Shown here in pieces: positions 1-6,505 of a stretch of 51,089 bases of DNA. The notes beneath the pieces were generated by a model. It saw only the letters and a program-made list of their open reading frames with translations, was not told the DNA's origin and did no database searches. The stretch lies in assembly GCA_017613595.1 (NCBI GenBank), contig JAGADM010000020.1, positions 1-51,089 on the forward strand. The letters run 5' to 3'. Source of the stretch: Lachnospiraceae bacterium (GTDB taxonomy: Bacteria > Bacillota_A > Clostridia > Lachnospirales > Lachnospiraceae). Each line of letters opens with the position of its first letter. Positions within the stretch are counted from its first letter, which is position 1. The translations under genes were made by a program, and so were the position numbers.

Positions 1-27
1 CCAGCGTGTGTCTTTCGGAGGGGCAAT

Positions 28-792
28 ATGCATATTACACTGACCGGAAATCTCGGAAGCGGAAAGTCGACCGTAAGCAGGATTCTGGAAGCCAAATACG
101 GACTGGAGATTTTCTCCACCGGAAAGGTAATCCGTTCCATTGCCGATGATCTCGGAATCTCGGTTCTTGAAATGAATGAACTGATGACAAAGGATCCGCA
201 GTATGACCATATGATTGATGATAAGACGGCTGCGATCAGCCGTGAAAATCCCGATAAGGCAATCCTTTTTGATTCCCGCCTGGCCTGGCATTTCGTGGCA
301 AAGTCCTTTAAGGTATTCCTTTCGGTTGACCTCGGTGAGGCAGCGAGAAGAGTATATGCTGACGCGAGCCGCGGAGAGGTGGAGACCTATAAGGATGAGG
401 CTGACGCCGCAGCGCAGCTTGCCGCGCGGGCCGCGAACGAGGACAAGCGTTATGAGGAACTGTACGGAATTCACTATTTTGATTTCAACAACTACAATCT
501 GATTCTGGATTCGAGCTTCCTTCCTCCGGACCGGATTGCGGACGCACTGATCGGGGAGGCCCGTGCGTGCGATGTCTGGGACGGCTATGATAAGACCGGA
601 CGCATTCTTGTTTCCCCGAAGAGGCTCGGAGCGAAGAATGCGGCGGAGGTTACCTTTGAGCACGGATACGTATATCCGGTTAGCATCAAGGTTTCCGTTG
701 ACGGCGACCGGTTTACGGTCACGGAAGGCGCAGAGTATGTAGAGAAGGCAGCAGAGGAAGGATACGCATATCTTTCCGCAGTGCTTGCATAA
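28..792 (+). CDS. Cytidylate kinase-like P-loop protein with C-terminal extension
   Basis: The protein has 254 residues and opens with a P-loop (GNLGSGKST, residues 7-15), followed by features of the (d)CMP kinase/cytidylate kinase-like family: an FSTG segment, a DSRLAW segment near residue 82, and a lid-like stretch rich in Asp, Ala and Arg. It would transfer a phosphate to a nucleoside monophosphate or similar small molecule in the cytosol. Its closest relatives by eye are the short kinases annotated cytidylate kinase-like rather than housekeeping Cmk. The last 65 or so residues (KTGRILVSPK onward) look like a separate small beta-rich module not expected in Cmk. A strong GGAGGGG site lies just before the ATG. 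The substrate cannot be told from sequence. Confidence 0.7.
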   Translation: MHITLTGNLGSGKSTVSRILEAKYGLEIFSTGKVIRSIADDLGISVLEMNELMTKDPQYDHMIDDKTAAISRENPDKAILFDSRLAWHFVAKSFKVFLSVDLGEAARRVYADASRGEVETYKDEADAAAQLAARAANEDKRYEELYGIHYFDFNNYNLILDSSFLPPDRIADALIGEARACDVWDGYDKTGRILVSPKRLGAKNAAEVTFEHGYVYPVSIKVSVDGDRFTVTEGAEYVEKAAEEGYAYLSAVLA

Positions 793-805
793 GAGAGGTG
801 CAGAG

Positions 806-1438
806 ATGAAAGAGCCGAATCGAAACCGCAGAAACGATCTGCTTGCGGAGCAGATCATCAAAGGTCTTGCCTCAAGAAATATGACCGGTTATTATGTTCA
901 GACTAAGGAAGAGGCTCTAGAGAAGGCTCTTTCGCTGATCCCGAAGGGAAGCAAGATTACAAACGGCGGATCGATGTCCATCGCGGAGATCGGTCTCACT
1001 GAAGCCGTGAGCGGCCCGGACTATGAATACTGCAACCGTGAGAAGACTGCCGATAAGCGTGCCGCGGAGATGTTCGCTTACGATGCGGATGTATTCCTCG
1101 GAAGCACGAATGCCATTACCGAGGACGGTATCCTCGTAAACATTGACGGTAACTCAAACCGCGTATCCGCTTATGCGTACGGCCCGAAGAAGCTGATCCT
1201 CGTGGTCGGCATGAATAAGGTCGCGAAGGATGTTGACGCAGCGATCAAGCGCGCCCGCAATGAAGCCGCAACGATCAACGCGCAGCGGTTCGGACTTAAC
1301 ACGCCCTGCAATAAGCTCGGGCGCTGCATGGACTGTAAGTCCATCGATACGATCTGCTGTCAGTTTCTGATCACCCGTTTTGAGCGGCACAAGGACAGGG
1401 TTCACGTGATCCTCGTAAACGAGAACCTCGGATTCTAG
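806..1438 (+). CDS. LUD-domain protein (lactate utilization/YkgG-like)
   Basis: This 210-residue protein matches the LUD (DUF162) fold seen in LutC/YkgG: an N-terminal helix, a segment GSKITNGGSMS, a DVFLGSTNAITEDG core and GPKKLILVVGMNK, followed by a Cys-rich C-terminus (CNKLGRCMDC and ICCQF). LUD proteins take part in lactate oxidation or in poorly defined roles when they stand alone, as here, without lutA or lutB. The start at 806 was chosen over an in-frame ATG at 785 because a GAGAGGTG site sits at the right distance before 806, and 785 lies inside the end of the previous gene. The C-terminal cysteines could bind a metal or an Fe-S cluster, which is inference. Confidence 0.8.
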   Translation: MKEPNRNRRNDLLAEQIIKGLASRNMTGYYVQTKEEALEKALSLIPKGSKITNGGSMSIAEIGLTEAVSGPDYEYCNREKTADKRAAEMFAYDADVFLGSTNAITEDGILVNIDGNSNRVSAYAYGPKKLILVVGMNKVAKDVDAAIKRARNEAATINAQRFGLNTPCNKLGRCMDCKSIDTICCQFLITRFERHKDRVHVILVNENLGF

Positions 1439-1502
1439 AGGAAGTGTTTTTTAAGAGATCTCGGATTTCCGAAGAAAGCGGCTCATTTTCAGACAAATGA
1501 AA

Positions 1503-1550
1503 ACCGGAGACGGTACGGAATGATTTCCGAACCGGTCTCCGGTATTTTTT
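1503..1550. terminator. Bidirectional terminator between LUD gene and proS
   Basis: Arms ACCGGAGAC (1503-1511) and GTCTCCGGT (1535-1543) pair perfectly around a second inner hairpin (CGGAA with TTCCG). T6 follows on the plus strand; on the minus strand a TTTT run follows. The position between two convergent genes fits a shared terminator. Confidence 0.85.
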
Positions 1551-1602
1551 CGTTATTCGGTTTCGGCCGGTTTGGAAAACGTCCGCCTGGATTCGCAAAG
1601 AT

Positions 1603-3033
1603 TTAGTATGCTTTGCCCCAGTAAACAAGAGTCTTGGCCTTCTTGCCGCAGCATACGCAGGTGTCGGAAAGCGTCTCCTGCTTGAACGGCATGCAGCGGG
1701 ATGTAACGCCGGCCTGCTCCTTGATGGCGTCTTCGCAGGCACGGTCGCCGCACCACATGGCTTTGATAAAGCCGGGCTTGTTGTCGGCGATGTCCTTCAT
1801 CTCCTCCATTGTGCGGGCTTCGTAGGTGTGCGCGTCGCGATGCGCGCGGGCACGCTCAAGCATGTCGACCTGGATGGTGTCAAGCAGCTCCGCAAGCTTT
1901 GTGTCGATCTCGTCGAGGGAAACGGCAATCTTCTCTCTGGTATCGCGGCGTACGAGAACGGCCTGGTTGTTTGCAAGATCCTTCGGTCCGATCTCGATAC
2001 GAACCGGAATGCCGCGCATCTCCTGCTCGGCGAACTTGAATCCCGGAGATTTCTCGGAATCGTCCACCTTGATGCGGGTCGAAGCCTTCAGACGGTCACG
2101 AAGTGCGTAAGAAGCGTCGAGAACGCCTTCCTTCTTCTGCTGAATCGGAATGATAACGGCCTGTACGGGAGCCACGCGGGGCGGAAGTACGAGACCGGAG
2201 TTATCACCGTGTACCATGATGATGGCGCCGATCAGACGGGTGGTCATACCCCAGCTGGTCTGGTGAGGATATACGAGCTTGTTCTCCTTGTCGGTATACT
2301 GGATGCCGAATGCTCTTGCAAAGCCGTCGCCGAAGTTATGGCTCGTACCGGACTGGAGAGCTTTGCCGTCATGCATCAGAGCTTCAATCGTGTAGGTTGC
2401 TTCCGCACCGGCGAATTTCTCCTTCTCGGTCTTGCGGCCTCTTACCATCGGAATCGCGAGAACCTCTTCACAGAAGTCCGCGTACAGATTCAGCATCTGT
2501 TCGGTTCTTGCCTGCGCTTCCTCAGCGGTAGCATGAATCGTATGTCCTTCCTGCCACAGGAATTCCATGGAGCGGAGGAACGGTCTGGTCGTCTTCTCCC
2601 AGCGCACTACGGAGCACCACTGGTTGTATACTTTCGGAAGATCGCGGTAGGAGTGTACGATGTGTGAATAGAAATCGCAGAAAAGAGTCTCGGAAGTGGG
2701 ACGTACGCACATGCGTTCCTGAAGCGTCTCGCCGCCGCCCATGGTTACCCATGCAACTTCCGGAGCAAAGCCCTCTACGTGATCCTTCTCTTTATTCAGG
2801 AGACTTTCCGGGATGAACATCGGAAGATAACAGTTCTCTACGCCGGTTTCCTTGAAACGGCGGTCAAGCTCCTTCTGAATATTCTCCCAAATTGCGTAGC
2901 CTGCCGGACGGATTACCATACATCCCTTGATGCCGGAATAATCCACAAGTTCCGCCTTCTTAACGATGTCCGTGTACCACTGGGCGAAATCGTCTTCCAT
3001 ATTGGTAATGGACTCAACAAAACTATCTGCCAT
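1603..3033 (-). CDS. proS: Prolyl-tRNA synthetase (short, archaeal/eukaryote-like type)
   Basis: The 476-residue enzyme charges tRNA(Pro) with proline. It belongs to the short ProS type without the editing insertion found in E. coli-type ProRS. Visible class II features are motif 2 (around [15 protein letters not shown]), the HATAEEA segment that is typical of this type, and [11 protein letters not shown] before motif 3. The C-terminal zinc-like region carries [12 protein letters not shown] and CVCCGKKAK, and the protein ends in VYWGKAY, a Tyr end that is common in this subgroup. The reverse-strand start is preceded by GGAGG. The gene is monocistronic: it has its own promoter (3104-3132) and a terminator shared with the convergent LUD gene. 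Confidence 0.97.
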   Translation of the reverse strand: MADSFVESITNMEDDFAQWYTDIVKKAELVDYSGIKGCMVIRPAGYAIWENIQKELDRRFKETGVENCYLPMFIPESLLNKEKDHVEGFAPEVAWVTMGGGETLQERMCVRPTSETLFCDFYSHIVHSYRDLPKVYNQWCSVVRWEKTTRPFLRSMEFLWQEGHTIHATAEEAQARTEQMLNLYADFCEEVLAIPMVRGRKTEKEKFAGAEATYTIEALMHDGKALQSGTSHNFGDGFARAFGIQYTDKENKLVYPHQTSWGMTTRLIGAIIMVHGDNSGLVLPPRVAPVQAVIIPIQQKKEGVLDASYALRDRLKASTRIKVDDSEKSPGFKFAEQEMRGIPVRIEIGPKDLANNQAVLVRRDTREKIAVSLDEIDTKLAELLDTIQVDMLERARAHRDAHTYEARTMEEMKDIADNKPGFIKAMWCGDRACEDAIKEQAGVTSRCMPFKQETLSDTCVCCGKKAKTLVYWGKAY

Positions 3034-3103
3034 TTTCCTGCCTCCTGCATTGTCGGTCGGTTATCGGAAGCCGCTTGTTTCCGCGGATTCCTTCATAAGG
3101 AGA

Positions 3104-3132
3104 ATCCTACTGTTTTTCTTGGGAAAAGTCAA
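3104..3132 (-). promoter_or_regulatory. Sigma-A promoter of proS
   Basis: Read on the minus strand, TTGACT (3127-3132) and TAGGAT (3104-3109) are separated by exactly 17 bases. The leader to the proS start is about 65 bases and shows no T-box motif, so tRNA-dependent control is not supported. Confidence 0.8.
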
Positions 3133-3195
3133 GGAAAATAGAACGGAAAAGGGTAATTTGTTCTTGTAAAGTATGGGCGAGTCCTGTAAAATGAA

Positions 3196-3201
3196 TATAA
3201 T
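3196..3201 (+). promoter_or_regulatory. Probable -10 element for the tandem membrane-protein genes
   Basis: A perfect TATAAT lies 58 bases before the start at 3259. No good -35 is visible 16-18 bases upstream, so this promoter is weaker evidence than the others in the window. Confidence 0.45.
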
Positions 3202-3258
3202 AAAGTTTCATGTTCAATCCAGCAATGCGAAGGGGGAGACGGCATCAGCCGCAAGACG

Positions 3259-4011
3259 ATGATTACAAAAGATTTAAATATGGATGAACTGGACCGTCAG
3301 CTTGAGCAGTTCCGAATGGAAGACGGTGAACTCGAGCAGGAAGAGAATGCCGCAGAACAGGTTGGATCGGGCAGGGGCGTAAGAATCTGGAATCCGTTCG
3401 AAGAGAAGAAGGAAGAGGAAAAGAACATCGATGATGATCCCGATTTCCAGGTGCAGATGACCAAGCTCGAGGCAGTCCGCGACTCGCTCAACCGGAAAGC
3501 GGATTCGGCCAGAAAAGACTATGAGGCCGTGGATAAACTCCGGGAACAGGAAGGAAAGACGATCATATCCGAATGGGCTACAACCATCGGACTGCTCCTC
3601 CTGATATTTATTATCCTCGGATTGACGAAAGCACCGCAGATTATTGTCCCGTGGATCGGTTTACTGGTTCTGGCAATCATCTTTTCCATCAAACAGATAC
3701 TCGCGATGCTGCGAAGGACGGCCAATCACCACATTATGTGCTGCAAGGATCCGGTATCGCCGTTTGTGGAAAGAACAAAGGCGAATACGTATTACAAGCA
3801 GCAGCAGTATGCGTACGCTAAGATTAATGAGATCAAAGGGCGGACGGACGAACTGGACCGGTGGGAGAAACAGCTTCGTAAGAAGGGGAAACTGACGGAT
3901 GAGGAACTCGAGACCATTGCGAATCTCATACATATCAATGAGCATCCTTCCGTCTATGTAAATACGAAATTCAATCTCGGAGAATGGATGGAATACATTT
4001 TTAAGAAATAA
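3259..4011 (+). CDS. Membrane protein, tandem paralogue 1, function unknown
   Basis: I do not recognise a named family. The 250-residue protein has an acidic, Glu-rich N-terminal half (residues 1-60, starting near MDELDRQLEQ), a coiled-coil-like stretch (residues 70-105), two adjacent hydrophobic segments (about 108-124 and 129-146) that look like a membrane hairpin, and a charged C-terminal domain ending in FNLGEWMEYIFKK. The next gene has the same architecture and related end motifs, so the two are probably an ancient tandem duplication. Start choice is uncertain: the only strong Shine-Dalgarno sequence (AAGGGGGAG, 3230-3238) is about 20 bases from the ATG at 3259, and no better in-frame ATG or GTG exists between them. 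Confidence 0.75.
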   Translation: MITKDLNMDELDRQLEQFRMEDGELEQEENAAEQVGSGRGVRIWNPFEEKKEEEKNIDDDPDFQVQMTKLEAVRDSLNRKADSARKDYEAVDKLREQEGKTIISEWATTIGLLLLIFIILGLTKAPQIIVPWIGLLVLAIIFSIKQILAMLRRTANHHIMCCKDPVSPFVERTKANTYYKQQQYAYAKINEIKGRTDELDRWEKQLRKKGKLTDEELETIANLIHINEHPSVYVNTKFNLGEWMEYIFKK

Positions 4012-4056
4012 GCGGGGAAGCAGACTGAACATTACGATTCGGAAAGGAATTGGGGT

Positions 4057-4758
4057 ATGGATAATCTGGCATATCTTGACGAACTGGACCGTGAACTTGC
4101 GGAATACAACCGTGAGAAAACCGAAGCAAAACTGAAACCGGCCGAGAGGGACGGCGGTTTCGAGACCGCCCGTTACGGCTTTCAGATGGAGGCTCTGGAG
4201 CAGGGGGTGACAAGGCTTTCCACATTCGCGGAAGCCTTTGAAAAGGACATCGTGGCAATCGATGAGAGAAGGAACCGTGATCTTCTCGGAGTGATCGGAA
4301 ACATCTTCGCGTTTATTGTATGCGGCGCACTGGCGATCGTATTTGCCTTCCTTGCCCTGAAGATGGGAATCGGCGGCGTGATCAGTTTCTTCTTCTGCTG
4401 TGTTATCTTCGTAATCGGTGCCGTGTATTTCGGGCTTCGTTCCGCCAACAGCCTGACGGCGTTTCTCATCAAGGAGCGCACCAGCCCGCACGATGTTCTG
4501 GTGGAGCAGAATTATATCCGCAGCTACAAAGGCGAGAGAGAATATTACTTTGACTGTATCGGCGATCTTCACGCAAGGATCGGAGAACTTCGCCGTTTAA
4601 TCGATAAAGTGAAGAAGAACGGTTTTATTACCGAAAAGGAACTGGAGCGCGGAAGGCATCTCGGCGAATACCGTGAGCCCAGATGCATCTACAAGGTAGA
4701 GAAGTTTTCGCTGCGTGACTGGCTTGTGTTCCGTGCGGCGACCCGCAGAGTAAAATGA
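4057..4758 (+). CDS. Membrane protein, tandem paralogue 2, function unknown
   Basis: This 233-residue protein mirrors its upstream neighbour. It has an N-terminal LDELDRELAEYN motif matching MDELDRQLEQF, a helical region, a hydrophobic hairpin (about residues 86-104 and 108-128), and a C-terminal soluble part ending in FSLRDWLVFRAATRRVK, comparable to FNLGEWMEYIFKK. It follows the first copy by 45 bases and a terminator follows it directly, so the two form a bicistronic unit. The paired hydrophobic segments with cytosolic ends suggest a membrane-associated pair, perhaps a hetero-oligomer; that is inference. No catalytic motif was seen. Confidence 0.75.
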   Translation: MDNLAYLDELDRELAEYNREKTEAKLKPAERDGGFETARYGFQMEALEQGVTRLSTFAEAFEKDIVAIDERRNRDLLGVIGNIFAFIVCGALAIVFAFLALKMGIGGVISFFFCCVIFVIGAVYFGLRSANSLTAFLIKERTSPHDVLVEQNYIRSYKGEREYYFDCIGDLHARIGELRRLIDKVKKNGFITEKELERGRHLGEYREPRCIYKVEKFSLRDWLVFRAATRRVK

Positions 4759-4777
4759 TCCGTATCCGGACATCCGG

Positions 4778-4807
4778 AATGCCGGGGAGCAGTCCCCGGC
4801 ATTTTTT
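4778..4807 (+). terminator. Terminator after the tandem membrane genes
   Basis: AATGCCGGGGA (4778-4788) pairs perfectly with TCCCCGGCATT (4793-4803) around a GCAG loop and runs into TTTTTT. It ends the tandem membrane-gene unit and separates it from the Cys-rich/radical SAM cassette. Confidence 0.92.
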
Positions 4808-4867
4808 GTGACTTATCTGCGATGGGAAGCATTCAAGAGTTATCAAAGTGTGGATAAGGAGGCCTTT

Positions 4868-5353
4868 ATGAAAGGTAAAGACAAATGCAGAATGCTGAAG
4901 CAGATTCGTAAAAAGATTGCGGATGCCAATGATATCCCCTATGTTGTGGAAGAATGCCCTCATAAGGGGGAATGCCTCGGAACCTGTCCGAAATGCGAAG
5001 CGGAGCTTAAAAAACTGGAAGAGGAGCTGTCGCTTCGAAGAAGACTCGGAAAAGGGGTTGCCGTTGTCGGTCTCGCGACCGGTATGATGGCGGCAACAAC
5101 AGCCTGCACGCCTGCGGATATCATTGAAGCCGTAGACGCGCTGATGAATCCGATCAGTCATAACCGGCAGCTTGACGGGGTCCTTCCGGCTCCGCTCGAA
5201 GGAGAAGCATTGCCGGTTTACCCGGAAATCGACGGCGACGTGTCATATGAGCCCATTTACGAGAATGAAATCCAATCGGCTGAGGAAACGTTAAGTTCCG
5301 ATGACGTAGAAGAAATAAAGGACGAAGCGGAAACGGACGCAGATGGAGAATAA
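4868..5353 (+). CDS. Small Cys-rich protein with internal lipobox-like segment, partner of radical SAM enzyme
   Basis: The 161-residue protein starts at 4868, where AAGGAGG sits 5 bases upstream; an upstream in-frame ATG at 4808 lies in the preceding terminator region and has no such site. Residues 9-50 are helical and hold four cysteines, C30, C36, C40 and C43 (spacing CX5CX3CX2C, around ECLGTCPKCE). Next come a basic stretch (RRRLGKG, 57-63), a hydrophobic stretch (64-76) and ATTAC ending at C80, together resembling a lipoprotein signal placed internally. The tail (81-161) is Asp/Glu- and Pro-rich and looks disordered. I recall similar unnamed proteins (helix, ECxxxGxCxGTCPxCE, RRxLGK) in gut Bacteroidetes and Firmicutes, but no function. 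It overlaps the next gene by 11 bases. Confidence 0.8.
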   Translation: MKGKDKCRMLKQIRKKIADANDIPYVVEECPHKGECLGTCPKCEAELKKLEEELSLRRRLGKGVAVVGLATGMMAATTACTPADIIEAVDALMNPISHNRQLDGVLPAPLEGEALPVYPEIDGDVSYEPIYENEIQSAEETLSSDDVEEIKDEAETDADGE

Positions 5354-5975
5354 ACTGCCTTTAATCAATATAGCGCGGCTGCGTATGGAGACGGACGGCG
5401 ACGGAGTGACAACGCTTGTTGCCGCGGCGGGATGTCCCCTGTCCTGTAAATACTGCATCAACCGTCCGATTCTTGAGCGGAAGGACAATATACGGCAGGT
5501 CTCACCTGAGGAGCTTCTCGGGATGGTAAGCATCGACGATCTGTATTTTCAGGCGACCGGCGGCGGAATCGTGTTCGGCGGCGGTGAATCTCTGCTGCAC
5601 GCGGCATTTATCCGTGATTTCGCGGCAATTATGCCGAAGGAATGGAAGCTGATCGTTGAGACATCGCTCAATGTTCCGGAGGAGAACCTGCGCCTCGTCA
5701 TGCCGTACGCGGATTATTATATCGTCGACATCAAGGAAACCGATTCGGAAATATACCGCGCGTATACCGGCGCGGACGGGGAACAGGCATACCGGAATCT
5801 GCGGCTTCTTGCGGATAGCGGTCTTGCGGATAAGGTCAAAGTGCGTGTTCCGCTGATTCCGGGATTTAATACGCCCGACGATTGCCGCAGAAGCGCGGAG
5901 CGGCTGCAGGAAATCGCGCAATTTGACAAAATCGATATATTCTCCTATATTATTCGTGAGGGGACCGATCTATGA
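5343..5975 (+). CDS. PflA-like radical SAM protein
   Basis: The 210-residue protein is a compact radical SAM enzyme. CX3CX2C (C31, C35, C38; GCPLSCKYC) would hold the [4Fe-4S] cluster that cleaves S-adenosylmethionine. A GGGES motif near residue 80 is the SAM-binding glycine motif, and VETSLNVP and DIKETDSEIYRAYTG match glycyl-radical-enzyme activase architecture. It is shorter than typical PflA (about 245 residues) and has no extra ferredoxin insert. No glycyl radical enzyme lies nearby. Its start overlaps the upstream Cys-rich gene by 11 bases and its end overlaps the HAD gene by 4, so translational coupling is likely and the Cys-rich protein is a natural candidate substrate or partner (inference). 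Confidence 0.85.
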   Translation: MENKLPLINIARLRMETDGDGVTTLVAAAGCPLSCKYCINRPILERKDNIRQVSPEELLGMVSIDDLYFQATGGGIVFGGGESLLHAAFIRDFAAIMPKEWKLIVETSLNVPEENLRLVMPYADYYIVDIKETDSEIYRAYTGADGEQAYRNLRLLADSGLADKVKVRVPLIPGFNTPDDCRRSAERLQEIAQFDKIDIFSYIIREGTDL

Positions 5976-6442
5976 GTATCAGAATCGCATTTTTCGATAT
6001 TGACGGAACGCTGAGCGCGCCGTATTATCCGGTGAACGGTGTCTTACAGGCCGGCATGACGGACGAGCAGTGGATTGCATTTTGTCAAAACTACCGGGAG
6101 GACGCTTACCGGTTCTGCAAGCCGGTGCTGCCGGTGATCCGTTATGCGCAGAGTCTTTATAAGCAGGGAACGGAGCTGTATGTTATCTCGACCTCGCAGA
6201 CCGAGGAAGAGGACATTTCCAAACACCGTTTTATTGCCCGCTGCTGTCCGGGACTGTTCCGGGAGGTGCTGACGGTGCGCGCCGACGGAGAGAAGACCGC
6301 GAGGATTCTTGAAATTGCCGCGGCAAAGGGCATAAAGCCTTCGGAATGCGAACTGGTCGAAGATACCTATTCTCTGGTATTGGATGCGATCGGAAAAGGA
6401 ATCAAAGGAACCCATGTAGCGCAGATCGTATGTGATCTGTAA
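5972..6442 (+). CDS. HAD-superfamily hydrolase-like protein
   Basis: This 156-residue protein begins with FFDIDGTLS (HAD motif I with the nucleophile Asp and the acid/base Asp), has a VISTSQ segment as motif II, a Lys in GEKTARIL as motif III, and a VEDT as a modified motif IV (ED rather than DD). The cap is a small helical C1-type insert. HAD enzymes hydrolyse phosphate esters of small molecules or proteins. The ATG overlaps the TGA of the radical SAM gene (ATGA), and a terminator follows 18 bases after the stop, so it is the last gene of the cassette. The substrate is unknown. Confidence 0.8.
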   Translation: MSIRIAFFDIDGTLSAPYYPVNGVLQAGMTDEQWIAFCQNYREDAYRFCKPVLPVIRYAQSLYKQGTELYVISTSQTEEEDISKHRFIARCCPGLFREVLTVRADGEKTARILEIAAAKGIKPSECELVEDTYSLVLDAIGKGIKGTHVAQIVCDL

Positions 6443-6460
6443 AGTCCTGCATGGATATCG

Positions 6461-6486
6461 GCCGCGCCCTTCAGCGCGGCTTTTTT
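6461..6486 (+). terminator. Terminator of the radical SAM cassette
   Basis: GCCGCGC (6461-6467) and GCGCGGC (6474-6480) form a 7-bp stem with loop CCTTCA, followed by T6. It defines the 3' end of the three-gene cassette. Confidence 0.92.
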
Positions 6487-6505
6487 GTTTATAAAAGGAT
6501 TCAGT

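Noticed and set aside
3034..3103. T-box leader for proS
   Set aside because: The leader is only about 70 bases and lacks the conserved T-box sequence and an antiterminator.
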